Position numbers and translations under genes: made by a program. The notes under the pieces were generated by a model. That model made no database searches. It had not been told where the DNA came from and was given only the letters and a program-made list of their open reading frames with translations. DNA of 7,615 bases from Parcubacteria group bacterium GW2011_GWA2_36_10 (GTDB lineage Bacteria > Patescibacteriota > Patescibacteriia > UBA1558 > GWA2-36-10): assembly GCA_000991205.1 (NCBI GenBank), contig LBRC01000028.1, positions 1 through 7,615 of the forward strand, read 5' to 3'. Positions within the stretch are counted from its first letter, which is position 1. Each line of letters begins with the position of its first letter. Below, one piece after another: positions 1 to 4,401 of this stretch.

Positions 1-218
1 GTTGTTTTAAAATCAGCTAAATTTTGATAGCTAGCGATAATTTTGGCTATTTTGATGGTACCGCCTAGTTGCTTTAGAAGGCTTTCTGGCGCAAGCTCGG
101 TTTCCGTAATTAAAAGATTATCCTGCCACAGGTAGTTTTTTGGCTGGTTTAGGACATTGAGGAGCTCGGTGGCAGCCAGACGGCTTGCTTGCCCCAAAAT
201 AAAGGCATATTTTGACAT
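1..218 (-). CDS. N-terminal fragment of a probable Trm11-like tRNA (guanine-N2) methyltransferase, cut by the window edge
   Basis: Reading the minus strand from the ATG at 218-216 gives an open frame of 72 codons that runs off the left edge. It begins MSKYAFILGQ and later contains LGGTIKIAKII. This pairing of an opening FILG strand with an LGGTIKI-type segment is what I recall from the N-terminal region of the Trm11/THUMP-like RNA methyltransferases common in Patescibacteria, which methylate a guanine in tRNA using S-adenosylmethionine. The catalytic Rossmann domain and its (D/N)PP(F/Y) motif would lie outside the window, so the assignment rests on the N-terminus only. The start is supported by a Shine-Dalgarno-like TAAGGT (224-229, minus strand) 5 bases from the ATG. 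The gene is divergent from rpsF. It could instead be another THUMP-like methylase. Confidence 0.6.
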   Translation of the reverse strand, partial: MSKYAFILGQASRLAATELLNVLNQPKNYLWQDNLLITETELAPESLLKQLGGTIKIAKIIASYQNLADFKT

Positions 219-229
219 AATTTACCTTA

Positions 230-258
230 ATAATAGGGAAAAATTAGCTTTTTGGCAA
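230..258 (-). promoter_or_regulatory. Candidate sigma-70-type promoter for the leftward methyltransferase gene
   Basis: On the minus strand TTGCCA (258-253) and TATTAT (235-230) are separated by 17 bases, each matching the -35 and -10 consensus at five of six positions. A start 6-8 bases downstream would fall inside or just after the ribosome-binding-like TAAGGT and leave a leader of only a few bases. Either the message is nearly leaderless or the match is fortuitous in AT-rich DNA. Confidence 0.35.
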
Positions 259-310
259 ATTTTTAAGTATTTTCTATAAAGTCGCTTGAGGGACTATTAG
301 CGTTTTTATA

Positions 311-339
311 TTGACTTTTGATATATATTGTGTTAAATT
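311..339 (+). promoter_or_regulatory. Extended -10 promoter of the rpsF-ssb-rpsR-efp operon
   Basis: TTGACT (311-316, five of six to the -35 consensus) is followed after exactly 17 bases by TAAATT (334-339), preceded by TG at 331-332, which makes an extended -10 element. The predicted transcription start is near 346, giving a leader of about 80 bases before rpsF. No competing promoter of similar quality is seen on the plus strand in 219-427. Confidence 0.7.
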
Positions 340-344
340 AAGCC

Positions 345-411
345 AAGTCTAAAAGACTTTAGCTAATTAACCAAGCCCCGCAAGTCGGGACCCTTAATTG
401 TCAAATTAAGG
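345..411 (+). promoter_or_regulatory. Structured 5' leader of rpsF with mutually exclusive hairpins
   Basis: Three elements can be read directly. AAGTCT (345-350) pairs with AGACTT (354-359) around a 3-base loop at the very 5' end of the predicted transcript. CCCG (377-380) pairs with CGGG (386-389). CCTTAATT (392-399) pairs perfectly with AATTAAGG (404-411) around a 4-base loop. TTAATT at 394-399 can instead pair with AATTAA at 365-370, enclosing the CCCG/CGGG hairpin, so the two long pairings exclude each other. In other bacteria rpsF operon leaders can bind the S6:S18 pair as an rRNA mimic for autoregulation. A role of that kind here is inference from position and structure, and the conserved protein-binding motif was not confirmed. 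Confidence 0.5.
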
Positions 412-427
412 TGATTAGAAAGCATTT

Positions 428-982
428 ATGCATTATGAACTTACTTACATTGTAAGCGCTTTGGTTCCAGAGACCGAACACAGTGCTTTACAAGCCGAAG
501 TTTTGAGTTTTTTTAAAAAAGCCAAAGCTGAAATTTTGAGCGGGCCAACTTCTTTGGGTCGTAAAAAATTAGCCTACCCCATACTTAAACAAAAGCATGG
601 TTTTTATGTGGTATTAGAATTTAAGCTAGAGGACACACAAGAATTAAAAGAACTTGAGACCTCTTTACGCCACAACAAAAATATTTTGCGTCATTTAGTG
701 ATCAAGAGAAGACTTTTGAATGTTTTTGATAAAAATGGGGAAAAGAATTTTGCTGATGAAGTAAAAAAAGCAGCCCCAAGTAAAAGAACTGACAGTAGAT
801 CAAATAGAAATAATCGTTCAGCTTATGCACCAAGACCAAGTTTTAAGAAGGCTGAAGCTGTCAAAGTAGAACCAGCCACCGCAGAGCGGGGTCCCGCCAT
901 AGGCGGGAAAGTCAAAAAACACGATGTTGATTTGAGCTCTTTAGATCAACAATTAGATCAAATTTTAGCTAAAGAACAATAA
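428..982 (+). CDS. rpsF: 30S ribosomal protein S6 (bS6) with long basic C-terminal extension
   Basis: Small-subunit ribosomal protein that binds 16S rRNA in the platform together with S18. Residues 2-94 form the usual S6 fold: HYELTYIV opens the first strand, GRKKLAYPI and KHGFYVVLEF follow, and ILRHLVIKRR closes the domain. At 184 residues it is much longer than a typical S6 (about 95-135). Residues 98-184 are a Lys/Arg/Asn/Ser-rich, probably disordered tail ending in a short predicted helix (SSLDQQLDQILAKE). The tail includes a stretch encoded by a GC-rich palindrome (892-908). The ATG at 428 is preceded by AGAAAG (417-422), and HYELTY directly after Met fits the family start. It is the first gene of the operon with ssb and rpsR, as in most bacteria. 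Confidence 0.96.
   Translation: MHYELTYIVSALVPETEHSALQAEVLSFFKKAKAEILSGPTSLGRKKLAYPILKQKHGFYVVLEFKLEDTQELKELETSLRHNKNILRHLVIKRRLLNVFDKNGEKNFADEVKKAAPSKRTDSRSNRNNRSAYAPRPSFKKAEAVKVEPATAERGPAIGGKVKKHDVDLSSLDQQLDQILAKEQ
884..908 (+). repeat. GC-rich palindromic element inside rpsF
   Basis: TCCCGCC (892-898) and GGCGGGA (902-908) form a perfect 7-bp stem around ATA. An overlapping alternative pairing, GCGGG (886-890) with CCCGC (893-897), lies just upstream. It is GC-rich against AT-rich flanks and is translated in frame as GPAIGGK in the poorly conserved S6 tail. It resembles the short palindromes scattered through Patescibacteria genomes. That family link is from memory and was not searched. 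Confidence 0.6.
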
Positions 983-1002
983 CCCCTCGACTTCGCTCGG
1001 GG
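983..1002 (+). repeat. GC-rich imperfect palindrome between rpsF and ssb
   Basis: Directly after the rpsF stop codon, CCCC at 983-986 and GGGG at 999-1002 flank CGA (988-990) and TCG (997-999). Allowing one bulged T, a stem of about 6 bp closes on the loop CTTCGC. It sits where a ribosome-binding site for ssb would be expected. A terminator role is unlikely: the stem is short, only CAAAAAATTT follows rather than a T-run, and ssb begins 10 bases later. It is more likely a mobile or repeated intergenic palindrome. Confidence 0.5.
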
Positions 1003-1012
1003 CAAAAAATTT

Positions 1013-1480
1013 ATGAATTTAAACAAAGTAATGTTGATCGGCAATGTGGTGCGTGACCCAGAAGTTCGCACTACTCCAACTGGTCAAAATGTCGCTTCTT
1101 TCTCTATCGCGACCAATTTTGTTTGGACCGACGCTAATGGTCAAAAACAAGAAAAAGCTGAATTTCATAATATTGTAGCTTGGCGTCGTCTAGCAGAAAT
1201 CGTTGGTCAATATGTCAAAAAAGGTAGCAAGATTTATGTTGAAGGACGTTTACAAACTCGATCTTGGGATGACCAAAACGCAGTCAAACGTTATCGTACC
1301 GAAATTATCGCTGATAATATGATCATGCTAGATCGCGCTGGTGCACAGACAGCGGGCGGAAATTATGGTCAGGCTAATTCAAATGCTAGCTTTGATCAAA
1401 CTCCAGCCAAAGAAGATAACTTTGTGCAAACACAAAACAATAGCGAAGAAGAAATCAGTGTGGAAAATATCCCATTTTAA
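1013..1480 (+). CDS. ssb: Single-stranded DNA-binding protein
   Basis: SSB coats single-stranded DNA during replication, recombination and repair and recruits partner proteins through its C-terminal tip. Residues 1-110 are the OB-fold: it starts MNLNKVMLIGNVVRDPEVR, has the strand ASFSIATNF, the characteristic EFHNIVAWRRLAEIVGQYVKKG, and VEGRLQTRSW. Aromatic residues W38, W57 and W85 lie where DNA-stacking residues are usual. Residues 111-145 are a flexible Gly/Asn/Gln/Ala linker. The last residues, EEEISVENIPF, match the acidic tip ending in IPF that binds partner proteins. The 155-residue length is typical. The gene sits between rpsF and rpsR as in many bacteria. No clear Shine-Dalgarno precedes the ATG; the nearest purine run is the GGGG of the intergenic palindrome, 10 bases away. 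Confidence 0.97.
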   Translation: MNLNKVMLIGNVVRDPEVRTTPTGQNVASFSIATNFVWTDANGQKQEKAEFHNIVAWRRLAEIVGQYVKKGSKIYVEGRLQTRSWDDQNAVKRYRTEIIADNMIMLDRAGAQTAGGNYGQANSNASFDQTPAKEDNFVQTQNNSEEEISVENIPF

Positions 1481-1492
1481 CATTTAAATTAT

Positions 1493-1518
1493 CCGCCCCA
1501 GACACGCTGAGAGCGGGC
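1493..1518 (+). repeat. GC-rich spacer with short inverted repeats between ssb and rpsR
   Basis: This GC-rich patch in the 50-base ssb-rpsR gap contains CCGC (1493-1496) facing GCGG (1513-1516), and a small CGCT-GAG-AGCG hairpin at 1505-1515. Pairing is weak and no T-run follows, so it is not a convincing terminator. It may be a decayed copy of a palindromic element. Confidence 0.3.
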
Positions 1519-1530
1519 TAAAGAAAAAAT

Positions 1531-1749
1531 ATGCATACTAAAATTAAGAGTAAATATTGTCTTTTTTGTGTCAATACGGTGACTGAAGTAGACTATAAAA
1601 ATTGGCAACAACTACAAAGATTCACTTCTTCTTATGGTAAAATTACCCCGAAGAGAAGAAATGGTGCCTGTTCTAAACACCAGCGCATGCTGTCCCAAGC
1701 TATCAAACGCGCTCGTTTTATGGCTTTATTACCATACGTAGCCAAATAG
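1531..1749 (+). CDS. rpsR: 30S ribosomal protein S18 (bS18), zinc-ligand form
   Basis: S18 binds the 16S rRNA central domain together with S6 in the platform of the small subunit. The 72-residue length is normal. The core matches the family: CLFC at residues 10-13, VTEVDYKNWQQLQRF, GKITPKRR, GACSKHQRML, and the near-invariant AIKRARFMALLPY close to the C-terminus. Cys10, Cys13, Cys47 and His50 form a CxxC...CxxH set, so this looks like the metal-binding form of S18, which many bacteria have lost. The start has only the weak purine stretch AAAGAA (1520-1525) upstream. rplI, which often follows rpsR, is absent: efp begins 3 bases after the stop codon, suggesting translational coupling. Confidence 0.97.
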   Translation: MHTKIKSKYCLFCVNTVTEVDYKNWQQLQRFTSSYGKITPKRRNGACSKHQRMLSQAIKRARFMALLPYVAK

Positions 1750-1752
1750 TTT

Positions 1753-2310
1753 ATGTTGTCAATGAGTGAAATAAAATTAGGCAAAGTTTTGGCGATCAAC
1801 AATGAGCCTTACCAAGTAGTCTTTACCCAACACATCAAAGTGGCTCGTGGTGGGGCGGTCTTAAAAACTAAATTGAAAAATTTAGTGACAGGCAATACTT
1901 TGGAAAAAACTTTTTCTGGCTCTGACAGTGTAGAGGAAGCAGATTTACAAAGACGTAAAGCTAACTTTTTATATAGCCAAGACGGTGATTGCTTTTTCAT
2001 GGACAATGAAGACTTTGAGCAGTTTCAATTTGCCACTGATGATTTAGGTGATATGTCTAAATACCTAAAAGAAGGCCAAACTGTCGATGTGATGATTTTT
2101 AACCAAAGACCAGTGACGGTCGCTTTGCCACCAAAGATAGAACTTCAAGTTAGCTCTGCTCCAGACGGTGTCAAAGGTAATAGCTCTGGTTCGGTCACTA
2201 AGACTGTTATCTTAGAAACTGGCTTAGAAGTTCGTACGCCTTTGTTTATCAAGAGCGGTGACATGGTCAGAGTCAATACTGAAACTGGTGAATACGTCGA
2301 AAGAGTTTAA
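1753..2310 (+). CDS. efp: Elongation factor P
   Basis: EF-P binds between the P and E sites of the ribosome and relieves stalling at proline runs. All three domains are visible in 185 residues: an N-terminal KOW-like domain (about 1-65, with RGGAVLKTKLKNLVTGN), a central OB domain (about 68-126, with FLYSQDGDCFFMDNEDFEQF), and a C-terminal OB domain (about 131-185) ending in the signature VNTETGEYVERV. The tip of the domain I loop, which is Lys34 in Escherichia coli and is modified there, is Arg32 here, in VARGGA. I chose ATG 1753 because an MLSM-type start is common among related proteins. ATG 1762 (MSEIKLGK) is a possible alternative, and neither has a clear Shine-Dalgarno. It is last in the operon, followed by a terminator. 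Confidence 0.96.
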   Translation: MLSMSEIKLGKVLAINNEPYQVVFTQHIKVARGGAVLKTKLKNLVTGNTLEKTFSGSDSVEEADLQRRKANFLYSQDGDCFFMDNEDFEQFQFATDDLGDMSKYLKEGQTVDVMIFNQRPVTVALPPKIELQVSSAPDGVKGNSSGSVTKTVILETGLEVRTPLFIKSGDMVRVNTETGEYVERV

Positions 2311-2321
2311 AATTATTTTTT

Positions 2322-2352
2322 TAAAACAGCCCCGCTCCGCGGGGCTGTTTTA
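2322..2352 (+). terminator. Strong intrinsic terminator after efp, probably bidirectional
   Basis: TAAAACAGCCCCGC (2322-2335) and GCGGGGCTGTTTTA (2339-2352) are exact reverse complements, giving a 14-bp stem with a TCC loop. The T-run lies at the end of the right arm. On the minus strand the T-rich tail of the arm is followed by A-rich sequence (complement of 2315-2322). It begins 11 bases after the efp stop and closes the ribosomal operon. Confidence 0.9.
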
Positions 2353-2396
2353 TGTTTGTACTTTTCTGTCAAATAACGTGGTGAAATTTCTTTCAT

Positions 2397-2414
2397 TCCC
2401 CGCGTCAGCGGGGA
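2397..2414 (+). repeat. GC-rich palindrome in the efp-downstream spacer
   Basis: TCCCCGC (2397-2403) and GCGGGGA (2408-2414) form a perfect 7-bp stem with a GTCA loop. A purine-rich stretch, not a T-run, follows (2415-2429), so it does not look like a second terminator on the plus strand. It shares the CCCCGC/GCGGGG core with the efp terminator, and both may belong to one repeat type. The rest of 2353-2437 shows nothing further that I can support. Confidence 0.5.
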
Positions 2415-2437
2415 GGAAAAGAGAGGGGGTGTTTTGT

Positions 2438-2466
2438 TTGGCGTGGAGATAAAAATATGGTATAAT
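2438..2466 (+). promoter_or_regulatory. Promoter of the PrgI/VirB4 operon (perfect extended -10)
   Basis: TATAAT at 2461-2466 matches the -10 consensus fully and is preceded by TG at 2458-2459 (extended -10). TTGGCG at 2438-2443 matches the -35 consensus at four of six, with a 17-base spacer. Transcription should begin near 2473, leaving a leader of about 75 bases before the ATG at 2548. Confidence 0.75.
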
Positions 2467-2497
2467 AAGTTTACAAATAAATAATTTTTTTCGCCAA

Positions 2498-2526
2498 AGA
2501 CATATCGCCCGATGGGCGATAAGTCT
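2498..2526 (+). repeat. Palindrome in the 5' leader of the secretion operon
   Basis: TATCGCCC (2503-2510) and GGGCGATA (2514-2521) form an 8-bp perfect stem around GAT. Beyond one A/A mismatch the pairing continues with AGAC (2498-2501) and GTCT (2523-2526). The hairpin ends 21 bases before the preferred ATG at 2548 and contains an alternative in-frame ATG at 2512. It could be an inserted repeat or a translational control element. No T-run follows, so it is not a terminator. Confidence 0.6.
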
Positions 2527-2547
2527 AGTGCGTTAACTTTCTTATTC

Positions 2548-3936
2548 ATGAGCCAAAATAATAATTCTAGTTCTAATTTAGAGCCAAATCTTTGGTCCGA
2601 TTCTTTGTTAGTGAAAGATGAGGGTGGTCAGATTCACCCTTGGCATCAAGCTAATATTAATCCAGGCACGGATTTAATTTTGTCACCAGTTTTCCAGCCA
2701 GCTAAAGTGCTGCTAAATGATAAATTTTTAGCTGTTGAAAAGAGTGGACATGCTAAAAGTCCGGCTAGACATGCTTTTCATCCTGACGATGAGGCAGAAA
2801 TTCAGGCTATGGCAGCTAATTTACCGACTGATGATAGTAAAAAATACAGTTTAGAAAAAATTATTGACAAATTAATCAGCAAGCATAATTTACATTTGTC
2901 AGCTGAACATCATCAAATATTTAGTGATATTTTCTTTGATTTTTTTCGTAATCGTAAAAATGCGATTGTGATTCGCGAAGATTTGTCAAGAAAAATAAGC
3001 TCTGATAAAAATATTTTATCAGAAGAATTAATTGATATTTTGGTTGGTGTGGCTAAAGTTATTAAGGAAAATATAAATAAATCAGCTGGTCTAGTGGTCA
3101 AAGAAGTAGATTTATTAAAAATTAATTTAGCCAAAGAGCAAACCAAAAAAGAACCAATAAAGACAGCTAAAGAAGATTTGCCGGTAGTTTCTAGTGCTAA
3201 TCAGCCGGAATTAGCTTCTTTAGAAAAAGAACTCAATGCCGCTTGGAATCAAAAAGGTGAAGCCACACAAACAGAAATTGAAAATATTTTACATGATTTA
3301 CAACCAGCCTCCGTCAGAGGCGGATCCCTGCCTACCGGACAGGCAGGCGCCTCTGACGGAAAAGACAAGGTTAAAACTAAATTAGAGGCAGCGCCTACAG
3401 CGCCAGTAGCTGTGAAAATAGAGCCAAAAGTTGAGATTAAATCACAAGAACCGGTATTAGCTCATGTTTCTTTGCCAAAAGTCAGTCGTTCGATTCAAAC
3501 TGAGCCGAATAGAAAAACTATGACTGATGTTTTGCCAAAAGCACCGGTAGCTCCAGTCACACCAGAGCCAGTAGTAGAGAGTTTTGTAGCACCCGCTAAA
3601 GCACCAGTGAATTTGACGGGTCCAGTAGAAGAATTGTCAGCTATGACCTTGCAAAATTTTCGTCGTTTAGCCAGTGGTCCAGCCGAGCAAGCCGAGAAGA
3701 TTTTAGCCAAAATTGCTTTATTAGAAAAAGATTCGGTCACTAAAAAAGCTCAAGGCATTGAAGCTTGGCGTAATAGCGAAGTGTATCGTTTGTATTTAGA
3801 TTTAGGCGAAGAAAGTTTAAAGTCAGCTAAAAATATCGCCGCCATTATCAAATCAAGACTAGATAATAATCAAGAAACTTTGAGCGTTGAAGAGTTTGCT
3901 GCTATTTCGGATTTGAATAAAAATTTGCGTTTTTAA
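2548..3936 (+). CDS. Conserved-looking protein of unknown function heading the PrgI/VirB4 operon
   Basis: I do not recognise a named family. The 462-residue product has no signal peptide or membrane segment, so it is predicted cytoplasmic. Three parts are visible. Residues about 10-195 form an acidic/basic, helix-rich region with FSDIFFDFFRNRKNAIVIRED near 125-145. Residues about 196-350 are a Lys/Glu/Pro/Ala/Val-rich, probably disordered linker with PVAPVTPEPVV-like repeats. Residues about 355-462 form a compact helical domain (LSAMTLQNFRRLASGPAEQA, then AWRNSEVYRLYLDLGEESL) that I recall seeing in other Patescibacteria proteins. Residues 255-271 are encoded by a nested palindrome. I prefer ATG 2548 (MSQNNN); the in-frame ATG 2512 would place the start inside a hairpin. 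Neither has a Shine-Dalgarno. prgI starts 5 bases after its stop, so a role linked to the secretion apparatus is inferred. Confidence 0.8.
   Translation: MSQNNNSSSNLEPNLWSDSLLVKDEGGQIHPWHQANINPGTDLILSPVFQPAKVLLNDKFLAVEKSGHAKSPARHAFHPDDEAEIQAMAANLPTDDSKKYSLEKIIDKLISKHNLHLSAEHHQIFSDIFFDFFRNRKNAIVIREDLSRKISSDKNILSEELIDILVGVAKVIKENINKSAGLVVKEVDLLKINLAKEQTKKEPIKTAKEDLPVVSSANQPELASLEKELNAAWNQKGEATQTEIENILHDLQPASVRGGSLPTGQAGASDGKDKVKTKLEAAPTAPVAVKIEPKVEIKSQEPVLAHVSLPKVSRSIQTEPNRKTMTDVLPKAPVAPVTPEPVVESFVAPAKAPVNLTGPVEELSAMTLQNFRRLASGPAEQAEKILAKIALLEKDSVTKKAQGIEAWRNSEVYRLYLDLGEESLKSAKNIAAIIKSRLDNNQETLSVEEFAAISDLNKNLRF
3310..3360 (+). repeat. 51-bp nested palindromic insertion within a coding region
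   Basis: Outer arms TCCGTCAGAGGCG (3310-3322) and CGCCTCTGACGGA (3348-3360) are a perfect 13-bp inverted repeat. Inside them CCTGCCT (3327-3333) and AGGCAGG (3341-3347) form a second perfect 7-bp stem around ACCGGAC. Only four bases (3323-3326) separate the left arms and none separate the right arms. The unit is 51 bp, begins on a codon boundary and is read as 17 residues including LPTGQAG, so the frame is kept. It is strongly GC-rich within an AT-rich gene. Confidence 0.85.
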
Positions 3937-3941
3937 ATACT

Positions 3942-4400
3942 ATGAATAATCGTTTTATTGTCCCACAATTTATCGATGCTGAAGATAAGATTATCGGGCC
4001 AGTGACAGTCAGACAATTTATTATTGTGATTGTGGGCGGTTTATTTATTTTTGCTGCTTATAAGTTAGCAGACTTTACTTTATTTTTATTAGAAACTTTT
4101 ATTATTGCGGTAGTTACTTTAGCCTTTGCTTTTGTGAAAGTAAATGGTGCACCTTTTCATTTGTTTTTTGCTAATTTTTTAAATACTTTAGTAAAGGCCA
4201 AAATTCGAGTTTGGAAAAAAGAAAACATTATTACTCAAGAATTAAAAAGTAAGGATGAAGATAAAGCCTTGACTTATGTAAGAGAAAAAAGATTATTACC
4301 CAGTCGTAAATTAGCAGAGCTTTCACTGGTGATTGATACTGGTGGTGTTTATAAAGGTGAAAAAATAACTAATCAAATCAATCAAGTTGATTATCGTTAA
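3942..4400 (+). CDS. PrgI-family inner-membrane protein (VirB3-like type IV secretion component)
   Basis: PrgI-family proteins take the place of VirB3 in conjugation-like type IV secretion systems of Gram-positive type and associate with the VirB4 ATPase at the membrane. The 152-residue product begins with the family-typical FIVPQFIDAEDKIIGPVTVRQF, followed by two closely spaced hydrophobic helices (about 25-44 and 46-66). The conserved VNGAPFHLFFANFLNTLVKAKIRVWKKE segment comes next (about 67-94). A charged cytoplasmic tail of about 55 residues completes it, slightly long for the family. The start is 5 bases after the previous stop with no Shine-Dalgarno. Its place immediately before the two VirB4-like genes supports the assignment. 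Confidence 0.87.
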   Translation: MNNRFIVPQFIDAEDKIIGPVTVRQFIIVIVGGLFIFAAYKLADFTLFLLETFIIAVVTLAFAFVKVNGAPFHLFFANFLNTLVKAKIRVWKKENIITQELKSKDEDKALTYVREKRLLPSRKLAELSLVIDTGGVYKGEKITNQINQVDYR

Positions 4401-4401
4401 T

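Noticed and set aside
219..427. tRNA or small RNA gene in the divergent intergenic region
   Set aside because: No cloverleaf or T-loop-like sequence was found; the hairpins are better explained as the rpsF leader.
983..1012. Terminator between rpsF and ssb
   Set aside because: Stem is short and bulged, the following sequence is A-rich rather than T-rich, and ssb would be cut off from the only visible promoter.
1809..2006. Minus-strand open frame of 65 codons inside efp
   Set aside because: Lies wholly antisense to a clear EF-P gene and its translation shows no recognisable domain or start signal.
2258..2452. Plus-strand open frame overlapping the end of efp and the terminator
   Set aside because: Runs through the 14-bp terminator stem and overlaps efp in another frame; the product looks random.
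2512..2547. Upstream in-frame start (ATG 2512) for the unknown protein
   Set aside because: The ATG is inside a hairpin and the 12 extra residues read across the repeat; kept only as an alternative.
2313..2549. Minus-strand open frame of 78 codons across the efp-downstream spacer
   Set aside because: It crosses the terminator, two palindromes and the promoter of the next operon; no family resemblance.
884..3360. CRISPR array or clustered regularly spaced repeats
   Set aside because: The palindromes differ in sequence, are irregularly spaced by hundreds of bases and lie partly inside genes.
2913..3740. Two minus-strand open frames (2913-3146 and 3495-3740) inside the unknown protein gene
   Set aside because: Antisense shadows of a long plus-strand frame with consistent codon use; the Ser/Thr/Ala-rich products mirror the linker.
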